Below the pieces are notes generated by a model, which saw only the letters and a program-made list of their open reading frames with translations, ran no database searches and was not told the DNA's origin. From the NCBI GenBank assembly GCA_018239715.1, contig JAFEGW010000005.1, positions 1 to 64,000 on the forward strand: a stretch of DNA of 64,000 bases, in the 5' to 3' direction. Positions 38,956 to 47,518 of the stretch are shown here, one piece after another (position 1 is the stretch's first letter; every line of letters starts with the position of its first letter). Source of the stretch: Verrucomicrobiota bacterium (GTDB lineage Bacteria > Chlamydiota > Chlamydiia > Chlamydiales > Rhabdochlamydiaceae). The position numbers and the translations under genes are program-made.

Positions 38956-39168
38956 CCGACCGCCGATCTACCTTACGAAAAGGGACTTATATCATCTTGA
39001 TTTTCAGAGATTTAAAATAATCTTTTTGCAACTCTTTTAAAGTCATTATTATAAGATCAAAATTCTTTTTCCTCCAGTCAATTCTTTTGCAGACCCTGTT
39101 ATTCGGTTTAATTAAACTAAAAATTATATTATAATTAAGTGATAATATTTAAATAATTAGGAGTAATT

Positions 39169-39906
39169 ATGACATCAAAAATCATTCCAACAATATTATC
39201 AGCGAGTCGAGAAATTGGCGTGCGCGCCCAAAATGGCTTCTTTGCTGTCCAAGAGGCGGTCAACACCATCGTTCAATTTGCTTTAGCAGGTATCAACGGT
39301 CAAGCCGACCTTTATACCTCTGTCCTCACCGGCGGAACGAAATCGATGCACCTAGCAGCTGCTAACCAAGAAACCGGCTTTGGTAAATCTCTCGGCAAAG
39401 TCTATCTTTACATTCTGAGAACTATCAATCCAGCTGCGAAAAAACTAAAAAAAGAAGGCTTAGGACACCGAGAAGCTTTTGAGTCTGCTCCGGGGTTCTT
39501 ACCCTCTAAGCAAGTTCCTGTTGGGTTATATACGGTGGCCCAAAAGCAGCAAGCGATTATCAATTACTTTGTCCATTCATCCTGGTTTATCAACCGTCAG
39601 CTCACTGCCCGCCTTGTCGCTCCCCTCACTTCTATCGTGGGCATAGCCGCTGGAATCGGCAATTTAGCTTACGGAGCTTTGCACCTAGCTGCATCGATCT
39701 TTACCTTAGGGACAATGCCGACTCCCATCACCCAGACTTATCAAAGCTTGAAATCGACCGGTTGGATGCTCAATCAGTTGCGACAAGGAATCTTAGGCAT
39801 CTACCGCCCAGCTCTCTTGAGCACGCCAGCTCCAAAACCTCACGCAGAAGCTCAGATTCCCTCGGAGAAAAAAGACCGCCCCGAAAAAGTTGAAAAAACT
39901 AATTAA
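39169..39906 (+). CDS. unknown 245-residue protein
   Basis: No family recognised. The middle (about 150-185) has a Gly/Ala-rich hydrophobic stretch (VAPLTSIVGIAAGIGNLAYGALHLAASIF) that could span or insert into a membrane, here given in parts of a long helix pair. The C-terminal 25 residues are charged (SEKKDRPEKVEK). Strong ribosome site (GGAG) and AT-rich promoter region with TATAAT-like hexamers upstream. It is followed by a good terminator. Function unknown. Confidence 0.6.
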   Translation: MTSKIIPTILSASREIGVRAQNGFFAVQEAVNTIVQFALAGINGQADLYTSVLTGGTKSMHLAAANQETGFGKSLGKVYLYILRTINPAAKKLKKEGLGHREAFESAPGFLPSKQVPVGLYTVAQKQQAIINYFVHSSWFINRQLTARLVAPLTSIVGIAAGIGNLAYGALHLAASIFTLGTMPTPITQTYQSLKSTGWMLNQLRQGILGIYRPALLSTPAPKPHAEAQIPSEKKDRPEKVEKTN

Positions 39907-39918
39907 CTCTTCCATTTG

Positions 39919-39945
39919 AACCCAACCCCCTGCGGGTGGGTTTAT
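39919..39945. terminator. bidirectional rho-independent terminator
   Basis: AACCCA (39919-39924) pairs with TGGGTT (39937-39942), extended by an inner ACCC/GGG pairing, and is followed by TTT. It lies between the convergent genes at 39169 and 39952 and could serve both. Confidence 0.75.
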
Positions 39946-39951
39946 CTATAT

Positions 39952-40629
39952 TTAATATCTTGCAACAGCATGTTCGAAAAATGACTTGACGCGAAGTTGT
40001 TGATCTCTTGTGTCGCGGGTAACCTCCCTCTCATCGCCTTTTGCAATCTTGTCTGCACTTTCTTTGTACATAACATTGATGTGCTCAAGCCAAGTTTTCA
40101 TCCAAGTTCTTTCCATCAGAGCTACAACACTGAGCTCAGAACTTTTAGGCTCCTGGGATTCTATATTGGAAGGAGTGATCCAATAGCCCCATAGCAATCC
40201 CCCAGCAGTTCCGAGTAAGAGATGAGATTTAACAGGCTTATAAGCCGAAAGAGCTGTATAAGCTACAAACAGTGCAATAGTCACAGTTATCGTCGTGGTA
40301 AAAGCTGTTTTTTTAAGAAGTCTAATAGAGTATGCTGTCCAAGTATTTTCATTGCTTTTCGCTTCACTCTCTTTTCGACCCTTTTCATTATCTAAAGCTC
40401 GCTGACAGGCGAGAGCAAGTTTTTCATGGTCTTTTTCTAGTCTTAAAATGAAAGGCGTGCATTCTGCATCTTCTAAAGCTAAGCGTTTTCTTAAAGGATA
40501 GGTGCCTTGTGTCACATAATCATAATCATTTCTTGGAATATAAAAACTTTTTACGGTGGCAGCTGAACACATGATAACCTCTTCTAAGTTTGGGTTAAAA
40601 AGCTCGTCAATCGTCAAAGCTTCTACCAT
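39952..40629 (-). CDS. unknown protein with a bilobed hydrophobic domain (Inc-like topology)
   Basis: 225 residues. Two closely spaced membrane helices at about 105-150 (TTITVTIALFVAYTALSAY, then LLLGTAGGLLWGYW), with soluble arms on both sides. A pair of helices separated by a short turn is the topology of chlamydial inclusion-membrane (Inc) proteins, although sequence cannot confirm it. No ribosome site is clear; a GATAAA hexamer ends 9 nt before the ATG, a weaker version of the leaderless layout. Function unknown. Confidence 0.55.
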   Translation of the reverse strand: MVEALTIDELFNPNLEEVIMCSAATVKSFYIPRNDYDYVTQGTYPLRKRLALEDAECTPFILRLEKDHEKLALACQRALDNEKGRKESEAKSNENTWTAYSIRLLKKTAFTTTITVTIALFVAYTALSAYKPVKSHLLLGTAGGLLWGYWITPSNIESQEPKSSELSVVALMERTWMKTWLEHINVMYKESADKIAKGDEREVTRDTRDQQLRVKSFFEHAVARY

Positions 40630-40780
40630 AAAATAGGTTTTATCAACATCAATTTTGCAGTCTTGAGACTGTTTAGCTCATAGAAAATTCTATAAGAAAC
40701 CTCTCATCAAGAATCAGGTGAATTTATTTGCCTAGAATAATTCATTGCCTTAAAATTTAAAGCAAACAAAGGTAATTAAG

Positions 40781-41356
40781 ATGTCAAAAGTTGCTTTAAT
40801 CTCTAATTTAAATTCACAGTTTTTGGCATCTTTTCAATCTTTTCAGAAAATCGACTGGAAGATTAAACTCTGCGCAGGTTTGGTCTTAGGAGCTGCCAGC
40901 CTAGTCACTTATCAAGTCTGCAATAGCCGTTCTTTTTCATCGAAGACTTTCCAAAATGCCCAATTAAATTTTTCCGACGTAAGACTAAGCACCAGAATTA
41001 CTTTTCTTCAGGGTACAACAGGTGAAAAATACGAAGGACGATGGACACCTCAAGCAGTAGCAACATACAAACCTGTGTTGATCACATTGGAATTCCAGGA
41101 TGTTTTAAGTCAAACTCTTAAGATTCTCGATGAAAATCACAAAAGCGATCTTCCTCAAATCATCTTATCCTCAGACAACGAAAGTCACAAAAAAATCTTT
41201 GAATTTTTAAACCTTGGAGTCAAGGGGAATTACAAAAACAATCCTGACACACAACGCTGGATTTATATCATTTTATCCCAACTCAAGAAAGACCATTATA
41301 TAGCTAATTTCTCGATCTCTGAAGACAAGATCACCATCGATAAAATAGTTAAATAG
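40781..41356 (+). CDS. unknown 191-residue membrane-anchored protein
   Basis: One hydrophobic helix near the N-terminus (about 29-48, KLCAGLVLGAASLVTYQVC) followed by a soluble domain of mixed strands and helices. No family recognised and no cleavable signal. AAAGG precedes the ATG. It is followed by a short hairpin terminator. Function unknown. Confidence 0.6.
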   Translation: MSKVALISNLNSQFLASFQSFQKIDWKIKLCAGLVLGAASLVTYQVCNSRSFSSKTFQNAQLNFSDVRLSTRITFLQGTTGEKYEGRWTPQAVATYKPVLITLEFQDVLSQTLKILDENHKSDLPQIILSSDNESHKKIFEFLNLGVKGNYKNNPDTQRWIYIILSQLKKDHYIANFSISEDKITIDKIVK

Positions 41357-41379
41357 ACCCTCTATTCTTCCGAGAGGGT
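41357..41379 (+). terminator. hairpin terminator
   Basis: ACCCTCT (41357-41363) pairs with AGAGGGT (41373-41379) around a 9-nt loop, right after the stop of the 40781 gene. The U-run is weak. Confidence 0.55.
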
Positions 41380-41415
41380 TATCAGTTAATCCTAGTATTT
41401 TAAGTGAGTTTCGAC

Positions 41416-41431
41416 TAGTCTTATCAGACTA
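41416..41431. promoter_or_regulatory. inverted repeat before typA
   Basis: TAGTCT (41416-41421) and AGACTA (41426-41431) are perfect inverted arms around TATC, 3 nt before the typA ATG. It could be an operator or a hairpin affecting translation start; no Shine-Dalgarno sequence is visible. Confidence 0.45.
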
Positions 41432-41434
41432 TTT

Positions 41435-43243
41435 ATGTATACACCAGATAAGATCCGCAACATTGCTATTATTGCCCATATTGACCATGGGAAAACGACG
41501 CTATTAGACCAACTTTTACGTCAGTCGAACGTCTTCCGTGATAACGAAAAAGTCCCCGAACGGGTCATGGATAGCTACGACCAAGAAAAAGAACGGGGCA
41601 TCACGATCTTCGCCAAGCACACTAGTGTTTTTTACGCAGATTACAAAATTAATATCATTGACACCCCCGGCCACGCCGACTTTTCTGGAGAAGTGGAACG
41701 GGTCCTCGGCCTCGTCAACTCCGTCCTTTTGATTGTCGATGCGCAAGAAGGGCCGATGCCGCAAACCCGCTTCGTCCTGTCGCAAGCGCTTAAAATGGGA
41801 CTTCGTCCGATCGTCGTGCTCAATAAAGTCGACAGACCTCATGCCAACCCCGACCGAGCCCTTAATCTCACCTTTGATCTTTTCGTAGAACTCGGCGCTA
41901 ACGACGAACAGCTCGACTTCCCTGTCATTTATGCTTCAGGACTCCAAGGCATCGCTGCTAAAAATCTCGGCGAGCCCATGGTCGATCTCAAACCGATGTT
42001 TGAGATGATCATCGAGAAAGTTCCCGCTCCTCCGGGCAACATGGAACTCCCCTTCCTCATGCAAGCCATTACGCTTTCCTATGACGACTACGTCGGAAGA
42101 CTCGCGTGCGGAAGGATTTTGGAAGGTACGATTAAAAAAGGGCAAACAATCACCCGTGTCGACAAGAATGGCCATCCTACACAACACAAAGTCGTCCGTA
42201 TTGAAGGTTATCTCGGACTGAAAAAGGTCGAGATGGAAGAAGCAGGAGTAGGCGACATTATCAACATCGCTGGAATCCCCGATGTCACCATCGGCGATAC
42301 CCTTTGCGATCCTAACCACGTCGTCCATTTAGAACCGATCCACCTGGCAGAGCCGACACTGGCTATTGAAGTGATGGTCAACAACGGACCGTTTGTGGGC
42401 AAAGACGGCAAACATGTCACCATGAACAAGATCCGCGACCGTCTCCTGCAAGAGAAACGGGCCAACATCTCTCTCAGAATCGAGCAAAAGCGAGATGAGT
42501 CGATGGAAGTCTGCGGACGTGGTGAACTCCACCTCGCGGTCCTTTTAGAAGCGATGCGCCGAGAAGGTTATGAGTTCTTGATCTCGAAACCGAAAGTCAT
42601 TTTAAAAACCATCGATGGCGTCGAATGCGAGCCCATGGAGAATGTCCACATCGAAGTGCCTCAGGAATATTCCGGAAATGTGATCGAAGAGCTCTCCCGC
42701 CGCCGCGGCGAACTTCGCCTCTTAGAGACCAACGAACACAATATTACCACCCTTCAATTTCTTCTTCCGACACGAGGACTCATGGGTTACCGCGGAGAAT
42801 TCCTCACCGTGACACGCGGTCTGGGTATTTTAACTTCGGTTTTCGATAGCTATGGACCTTGGAAAGGAACGATTGTCGGCCGCCAAAAAGGAGTCATGAT
42901 CTCTGGGAACCAAGGAAAAACAACAGGCTATGCTACGTTTAGCTTGCAAGAACGAGGATCGCTTTTTGTTTCTCCCGGCGATGAAGTTTATGAAGGAATG
43001 ATCGTTGGAGAGCAAAGCCGAGATAACGACCTCGTCGTCAACGTCACACGTGAAAAACATCTAACTAACATCCGCGCAGCGGGAAGCGATGAAAATATCA
43101 TTCTTACACCTCCTAGGGAATTTACGTTAGAGACGGCGATCGACTATATCAATGAAGATGAAGTCGTGGAAGTCACACCGAAGTCGATCCGCCTGAGGAA
43201 ACGTTTTCTCAAAGAACACGAGAGAAAACGAGCCCAGAAGTAG
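41435..43243 (+). CDS. typA: TypA/BipA ribosome-associated GTPase
   Basis: 602 residues. G1 AHIDHGKTT, switch segment [12 protein letters not shown]3 DTPGHADF, G4 NKVDRPHA, then the EF-G-like domains and the TypA-specific C-terminal domain. It acts on the ribosome in stress and assembly. No ribosome site is visible before the ATG, which follows a 16-nt inverted repeat. A small unknown gene follows after 6 nt. Confidence 0.96.
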   Translation: MYTPDKIRNIAIIAHIDHGKTTLLDQLLRQSNVFRDNEKVPERVMDSYDQEKERGITIFAKHTSVFYADYKINIIDTPGHADFSGEVERVLGLVNSVLLIVDAQEGPMPQTRFVLSQALKMGLRPIVVLNKVDRPHANPDRALNLTFDLFVELGANDEQLDFPVIYASGLQGIAAKNLGEPMVDLKPMFEMIIEKVPAPPGNMELPFLMQAITLSYDDYVGRLACGRILEGTIKKGQTITRVDKNGHPTQHKVVRIEGYLGLKKVEMEEAGVGDIINIAGIPDVTIGDTLCDPNHVVHLEPIHLAEPTLAIEVMVNNGPFVGKDGKHVTMNKIRDRLLQEKRANISLRIEQKRDESMEVCGRGELHLAVLLEAMRREGYEFLISKPKVILKTIDGVECEPMENVHIEVPQEYSGNVIEELSRRRGELRLLETNEHNITTLQFLLPTRGLMGYRGEFLTVTRGLGILTSVFDSYGPWKGTIVGRQKGVMISGNQGKTTGYATFSLQERGSLFVSPGDEVYEGMIVGEQSRDNDLVVNVTREKHLTNIRAAGSDENIILTPPREFTLETAIDYINEDEVVEVTPKSIRLRKRFLKEHERKRAQK

Positions 43244-43249
43244 GTTGAG

Positions 43250-43735
43250 ATGGTGATGCGAGTTGTTGCTTGCCGCAGACCTGCCTGTCATCGACCTCAT
43301 GCCACACGATCTGCACCTTCAGCTGCTAGACGTATTCCAGTTCGACACGTTGCCTCTAAGCCCCTTTTAGCCTATCATATGGTGAAACTTCCCTCTGCGG
43401 AAGTCTTGCATGAGAATCTAACCCAGCATCTCCCCACCCAAGCCATTGTCGAAGATCCGCATCTGCATCAAATCCGACTTATCCCCCATGTTCTGGAAAA
43501 TTTTGCTGATCGAGAAATGTTGCACGGGATGATCAAAGTGGAACTCACGATGATGCTATGGAGTTATAAAGATTTAAATCTTCCCGACCACGTCGTTAAA
43601 TTATTAATTGAGAATTTGTCGGATTCTCTTTCGAACAGCACGGTTCGAGAGCTTCCTGAACATCTTCGTCCATTAATGAGGGAAAATCTGCGAGAAACCA
43701 AGAACACTTCTCTCTTGAGTGCAAGACCTATTTGA
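43250..43735 (+). CDS. unknown 161-residue protein downstream of typA
   Basis: An Arg/Ala/His-rich N-terminus (about 40 residues) leads into a helical region with NLTQHLPTQ and HVLENFADREMLHGMI. No membrane segment or known motif. It starts 6 nt after typA and is probably cotranscribed with it. The first 43 residues may be untranslated if the start is the Met of MVKLPSAEV. Function unknown. Confidence 0.5.
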   Translation: MVMRVVACRRPACHRPHATRSAPSAARRIPVRHVASKPLLAYHMVKLPSAEVLHENLTQHLPTQAIVEDPHLHQIRLIPHVLENFADREMLHGMIKVELTMMLWSYKDLNLPDHVVKLLIENLSDSLSNSTVRELPEHLRPLMRENLRETKNTSLLSARPI

Positions 43736-43739
43736 ATCT

Positions 43740-43768
43740 TTGACTATATTAAAGCCGTACCCTAGAAT
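43740..43768 (+). promoter_or_regulatory. sigma-70-like promoter for the nucleotide transporter
   Basis: TTGACT at 43740-43745, a 17-nt spacer, TAGAAT at 43763-43768. The ATG at 43787 follows 18 nt later, with GAGAG before it. Confidence 0.65.
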
Positions 43769-43786
43769 CGGCAAAAACGAGAGATC

Positions 43787-45208
43787 ATGTACTTAAAATT
43801 TCTGACTGACCGTCGTTCAAAAATTCTCTTTTTCTTGATGCTGGGCATTGTTTGCTTGCTCAATATTAATTACGGTATTTTAAGAAGCGCCCGCAACGCG
43901 CTCGTTGTTGCCGACCTTGGCAAAGGCGCAGGTTCCATCCCGATCTTTGAGCTTTGCGGAACCATGCCCGCTGCCGTCTTAATGGTCTATCTCCTGACAC
44001 GGCTCCTCAACCGGTACTCGATCCATAAAGTTTTCATGATCACCCTCGCGTTCTTCTCAGGATTTTTTCTCCTGTTCGCGATGGGCGTCTACCCTTCTCT
44101 CTCAGGATGGGAAGCAAAAATTGTCCAATGGACATGGCTTCCGGGGCATGCCTCTTTATCGGTCATTCTGCCTCAAGCCTTTTCCATGCTCTTTTTTGTG
44201 ATGGCAGAGCTCTGGAAAATCGCTCTGCTGACTGTTTTATTCTGGGGGCTTGTCAACCAATACATTCCTTTAGGAGATGCCAAAAAATATTACGGCCCCT
44301 TAATGCTCGGTGGCAGCATTGGAACCATACTTGCAGGGCCGATTGTCTCTTTTTGCACTTCTGATTTTGCCTCCCGCCAATCCTGGTCGCAATCTCTCAC
44401 TTTAATGATGGTCTTCCTCTCCCTGATTGGGATCTTAACAGCCTGGCTTTATTCCAAACTTTGGAAAGAGTTTGCAGGGCCTAAAAAAGAGGAAGAAGAG
44501 GTTAAAGATACCCTCTCCGTCTGGGACAGCATCCGTCTATGCGTCAAATCGAGCTACCTAGGACTTCTCGCCTGGATTACTATTGCCGATTACGTCGCCT
44601 ACGCCTTGGGCGAAGTCATTTTCTTAGACGTCCTCAAACAAAGATATCCCGATCCGCGCGACTATTGCGCCTATATGGGCCAGCTTTCTTTATGGAGCGG
44701 GATTTTGACCGCATTCAGCGCCCTGGTGATCACCCCCTATATTTTAAGACGCTGCCGCTGGGTGGTGGCTTCGCTTATCACCCCTGCTTGCCTCCTCCTC
44801 ACTGAAGGGGCTTTTTTTATCGCGATTTGGCATCCCGGTACTGCTCAACAGCTCGATCTTCTCGTCTTCCTGGGAACCCTCTTCTTCTGCCTCGTCCGTG
44901 CCGCAAAATATACACTCTTCGATACCTCGAAAGAGATCTCGTTTATTCCTCTGCCCCCTCTCGAGAAAATGCAAGGCAAGCTGGTCATCGATGGCATGTG
45001 CTCCCGCTTAGGGCGTGGCAGCGCTTCCGTGGTCAGCATTGGCCTTATTTCTATCTGTGGAGGGGTCTTGGCCAGCGCCTCAGCAGCTGGACTCATTGTC
45101 CTCAGCATTGCCGTCAGCTGTGTGATGTCGACCTTTAAGCTCGGTAAACTGGTCGAGAAAAAATCGGCAGGCACCAAAGCCGATCCGGCTCCGCATCAAG
45201 CCACTTGA
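43787..45208 (+). CDS. NTT-family nucleotide transporter (ATP/ADP translocase type)
   Basis: 473 residues with about 10-12 membrane helices. The start (LNINYGILRSARNALVV) matches the tlc/NTT family used by chlamydiae and rickettsiae to draw ATP or other nucleotides from the host cytosol, and the AKYTLFDTSKEISFIPL segment is also typical. Which nucleotide is carried, and whether it is counter-exchange, cannot be told. Own promoter upstream. Confidence 0.85.
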   Translation: MYLKFLTDRRSKILFFLMLGIVCLLNINYGILRSARNALVVADLGKGAGSIPIFELCGTMPAAVLMVYLLTRLLNRYSIHKVFMITLAFFSGFFLLFAMGVYPSLSGWEAKIVQWTWLPGHASLSVILPQAFSMLFFVMAELWKIALLTVLFWGLVNQYIPLGDAKKYYGPLMLGGSIGTILAGPIVSFCTSDFASRQSWSQSLTLMMVFLSLIGILTAWLYSKLWKEFAGPKKEEEEVKDTLSVWDSIRLCVKSSYLGLLAWITIADYVAYALGEVIFLDVLKQRYPDPRDYCAYMGQLSLWSGILTAFSALVITPYILRRCRWVVASLITPACLLLTEGAFFIAIWHPGTAQQLDLLVFLGTLFFCLVRAAKYTLFDTSKEISFIPLPPLEKMQGKLVIDGMCSRLGRGSASVVSIGLISICGGVLASASAAGLIVLSIAVSCVMSTFKLGKLVEKKSAGTKADPAPHQAT

Positions 45209-45245
45209 TATAAACTTAAAATTTTAAATTTACTCCAATGTGAGG

Positions 45246-45274
45246 TTGTTATTTTTGTTTATAACTGTTATATT
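45246..45274 (+). promoter_or_regulatory. sigma-70-like promoter for two small membrane proteins
   Basis: TTGTTA at 45246-45251, a 17-nt spacer, TATATT at 45269-45274. An AAAAGGAG ribosome site follows before the ATG at 45295. Confidence 0.6.
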
Positions 45275-45294
45275 TTTCCTTCAAAAGGAGAATT

Positions 45295-45606
45295 ATGACA
45301 ACTTATAGGGTCCAATTAGTTCATCATGGTTTCAAAACACACAAAAGCGTTTTAAACTTACCAGACCTACGCTTTCTTAATTCACCCTGGATACGATGGA
45401 CTGTAGGTTGTATCGAGCCTAGCTTTGCTTTTCCTGTTACCCTGGCATTCACCGCAATTGCTGCTATAGGAGCAGCATTCAACTATCATAAGAGGGAAGA
45501 AAATAAGAAGTTATTCTGGACGTTCTCCGCAGCTACGATTGTTGGATTAGGGATCATGGCTTTGACTTTCGCAGATTACGTTGCATCATCTAAACGGTAT
45601 AGATAA
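45295..45606 (+). CDS. small protein with two membrane helices
   Basis: 103 residues, two hydrophobic helices (about 42-62 and 75-92) joined by a short charged turn (NYHKREENKK). Strong ribosome site AAAAGGAG. First of a two-gene unit with a second two-helix protein starting 10 nt after its stop. The bilobed layout recalls Inc proteins. Function unknown. Confidence 0.6.
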   Translation: MTTYRVQLVHHGFKTHKSVLNLPDLRFLNSPWIRWTVGCIEPSFAFPVTLAFTAIAAIGAAFNYHKREENKKLFWTFSAATIVGLGIMALTFADYVASSKRYR

Positions 45607-45616
45607 AGGAGAAACA

Positions 45617-45913
45617 ATGTCAATAATACTTTTACCTCGGACTGGTTTTTTAACAGCAGACCAAAGATGGGCTTGGAACACGGGAAATAAACTAGCTTTC
45701 GCATGTATGGCTTCTATCGTAGCTGTAGGAGCTTCTATGGTTGGATTTCATTCTACTAGTAATTTTGGACTTCCTCGCGAAAAACACGGCGGCAAAGTGA
45801 ACAACATTGCGCATAAGTTCTTTGCCTTAACTTTGAGTCTGAGTGGAGTAGCTGCAGCCGCGAGTTTCCTGGGTGCAGGCTACTGTGGCTATGTCTACAA
45901 TAAGATTAACTGA
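45617..45913 (+). CDS. second small protein with two membrane helices
   Basis: 98 residues with hydrophobic helices at about 25-45 and 68-92 (SLSGVAAAASFLGAGYCGYV). The start is the ATG at 45617 with AAGGAG just upstream; an open frame runs further up but overlaps the previous gene. Size and topology resemble its neighbour although the sequences differ. Function unknown. Confidence 0.6.
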   Translation: MSIILLPRTGFLTADQRWAWNTGNKLAFACMASIVAVGASMVGFHSTSNFGLPREKHGGKVNNIAHKFFALTLSLSGVAAAASFLGAGYCGYVYNKIN

Positions 45914-45963
45914 TCTTATATGAGGTTTTAGAAGGGAAGCCATCGGACCTTTGGTATATACGA

Positions 45964-46761
45964 TCAAAGTGCCTGATACAAAAAAGCCCCATTTAACCCT
46001 TGATGACGAGCCCATTCAATCTTAGATTGAAGCGTCAAGGCATCGTCAAACGATATCCAATCTCCCGTCTCGGAGTTATAGATAAACGACTGGAAGCATC
46101 CCTGCAGCGACGTATAGAACACTTTTGCTGCCGGATGAGCCTCTAGATAGTTATCGATCTCCGTAGAGCTCATTTGCGGATTTTTCAATTGCTCTCCTTC
46201 AAAAGGCTGGGCATAGCCTGTACTGTACATGCCAGGAGAAACATTTTTGAATAGGATCCCCCAACTCGTCAGTCCCAAGTTCACCCTGTTTAAAGCGATC
46301 CCATGGTCGTGCAAGAATTGGAACGTTTGCATGACGGAAGGACCTTCCCAAGCAAAAAGCACGGAGTGAAAGTTTGTCCGTGAGCTGGTAGTGGGATGGA
46401 CATAATCAAAAGCCATAAGATCGATCTTCACATCCAGCGAAGAGAGTGCTCTAATGTCAAAAGAGTTGAGCAATTCTGGACTGCAAGGCAGAGCAACTCT
46501 CACTTGAAATCCACAATCTAATAAAGTTTGGCACTCTTTCTCAAGATGCATGCCTTTATGAGCCATCAAAGTCACCCTTTTTAAACCCGGCTGGACGGTT
46601 TTTTTATCGAAGGCCAGTGAAACATCGATCTGGGGATGTTTTTTATGAAAAGCTTTCCATTCTTCCGATGTAGTTTTGAGAAACGTGACATGATCGATGC
46701 CTGTCACATCTATCTCGTTGAAATTGTGATAATAAGCCCCTATCTCAAATTTCTGACTCAT
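45964..46761 (-). CDS. GH18 (chitinase-like) fold protein without the catalytic motif
   Basis: 265 residues. The back half follows the GH18 barrel order: a strand KIDLMAFDYVHP (the family's MxYD strand), NLGLTSWGILF (lGi..YG strand), SFIYNSETGDWISFDDALTLQSKIEWA, and GLNGAFLYQAL, matching the closing strand and helix. The GH18 active-site signature DxxDxDxE, which should precede MAFDY, is not there: the region between reads FDIRALSSLDVKID. So it is a shortened, probably non-catalytic sugar-binding or scaffolding protein. Start at the ATG 46761 rather than the TTG 46776. Divergent from menG. Confidence 0.6.
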   Translation of the reverse strand: MSQKFEIGAYYHNFNEIDVTGIDHVTFLKTTSEEWKAFHKKHPQIDVSLAFDKKTVQPGLKRVTLMAHKGMHLEKECQTLLDCGFQVRVALPCSPELLNSFDIRALSSLDVKIDLMAFDYVHPTTSSRTNFHSVLFAWEGPSVMQTFQFLHDHGIALNRVNLGLTSWGILFKNVSPGMYSTGYAQPFEGEQLKNPQMSSTEIDNYLEAHPAAKVFYTSLQGCFQSFIYNSETGDWISFDDALTLQSKIEWARHQGLNGAFLYQAL

Positions 46762-46825
46762 GTTTTCACATTGCAAAAGTAGTTTTTAATTTTCAACTTG
46801 TGATACAACAAACATTTACAAATTT

Positions 46826-47518
46826 ATGGAAAATCAACAACCTGTGATTCAAATTTTCGACGAGATTGCTCCGACCTACGATCGGACCAACCGGATTTTA
46901 TCGGGCGGCATTGATCTCTATTGGAGACGCAAGATGGCATCGCTCCTTCCCCAGACCGATAAAATCAAGCTGCTGGACTGCGCGACAGGGACTGGCGACC
47001 AGCTACTCTCTTTACTGAGGCACTCGCCTCGTATCCATCAAGCTATAGGGATCGATCTGGCCGAAGAAATGCTCAAAATTGGAAGGGGAAAACTCGAGGC
47101 CTACTCTCACCGAGCATCCTTGAAAAAAGCCTCTGCCACAGAAATCCCCTACTTAGATGACACCTTTGATTGTGCGACGATGTCTTTTGGAATACGGAAC
47201 GTCGATAATGTTCCTCAATGTTTAAGTGAAATCCGCCGTGTGCTGTCTGCGGGAGGCAAGGCCCTCATTTTAGAGTTTTCTCTGCCGCAAAACAAAGGGG
47301 TCCAAAAATCTTACCTTTTATACCTCAATAAGGTTCTTCCTTTGATCGGCAAGCTGATGTCGGCCCATCCGGAAGCTTACACTTACCTGGCCCGTACCAT
47401 CCAAGCATTTCCTCACGGGGAAGCTTTTTGTCAGCTGATGAGAGAAGCAGGTTTTCATGCGGTGAAGGCCCATCCTTTGACTCTCGGCATTGCCACCATT
47501 TATGAAGGAGTGAAATGA
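46826..47518 (+). CDS. menG: demethylmenaquinone methyltransferase
   Basis: A 230-residue SAM-dependent methyltransferase of the UbiE/MenG family: APTYDRTNRILSGGID, the SAM loop LDCATGTGDQL, and SFGIRNVDN. It makes the last methylation in menaquinone synthesis. It starts the men cluster; no ubiquinone genes are seen. Its stop overlaps the menF start by 4 nt. Confidence 0.93.
   Translation: MENQQPVIQIFDEIAPTYDRTNRILSGGIDLYWRRKMASLLPQTDKIKLLDCATGTGDQLLSLLRHSPRIHQAIGIDLAEEMLKIGRGKLEAYSHRASLKKASATEIPYLDDTFDCATMSFGIRNVDNVPQCLSEIRRVLSAGGKALILEFSLPQNKGVQKSYLLYLNKVLPLIGKLMSAHPEAYTYLARTIQAFPHGEAFCQLMREAGFHAVKAHPLTLGIATIYEGVK

Noticed and set aside
40620-40660. Eighth clear 9-nt leaderless promoter at the 39952-40629 gene
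   Set aside because: The GATAAA hexamer has the right spacing but matches only four positions and has no -35; kept as a weak note only.
46762-46776. Longer start (TTG) for the GH18-like protein
   Set aside because: Adds only five residues with no ribosome site; the ATG at 46761 is simpler.
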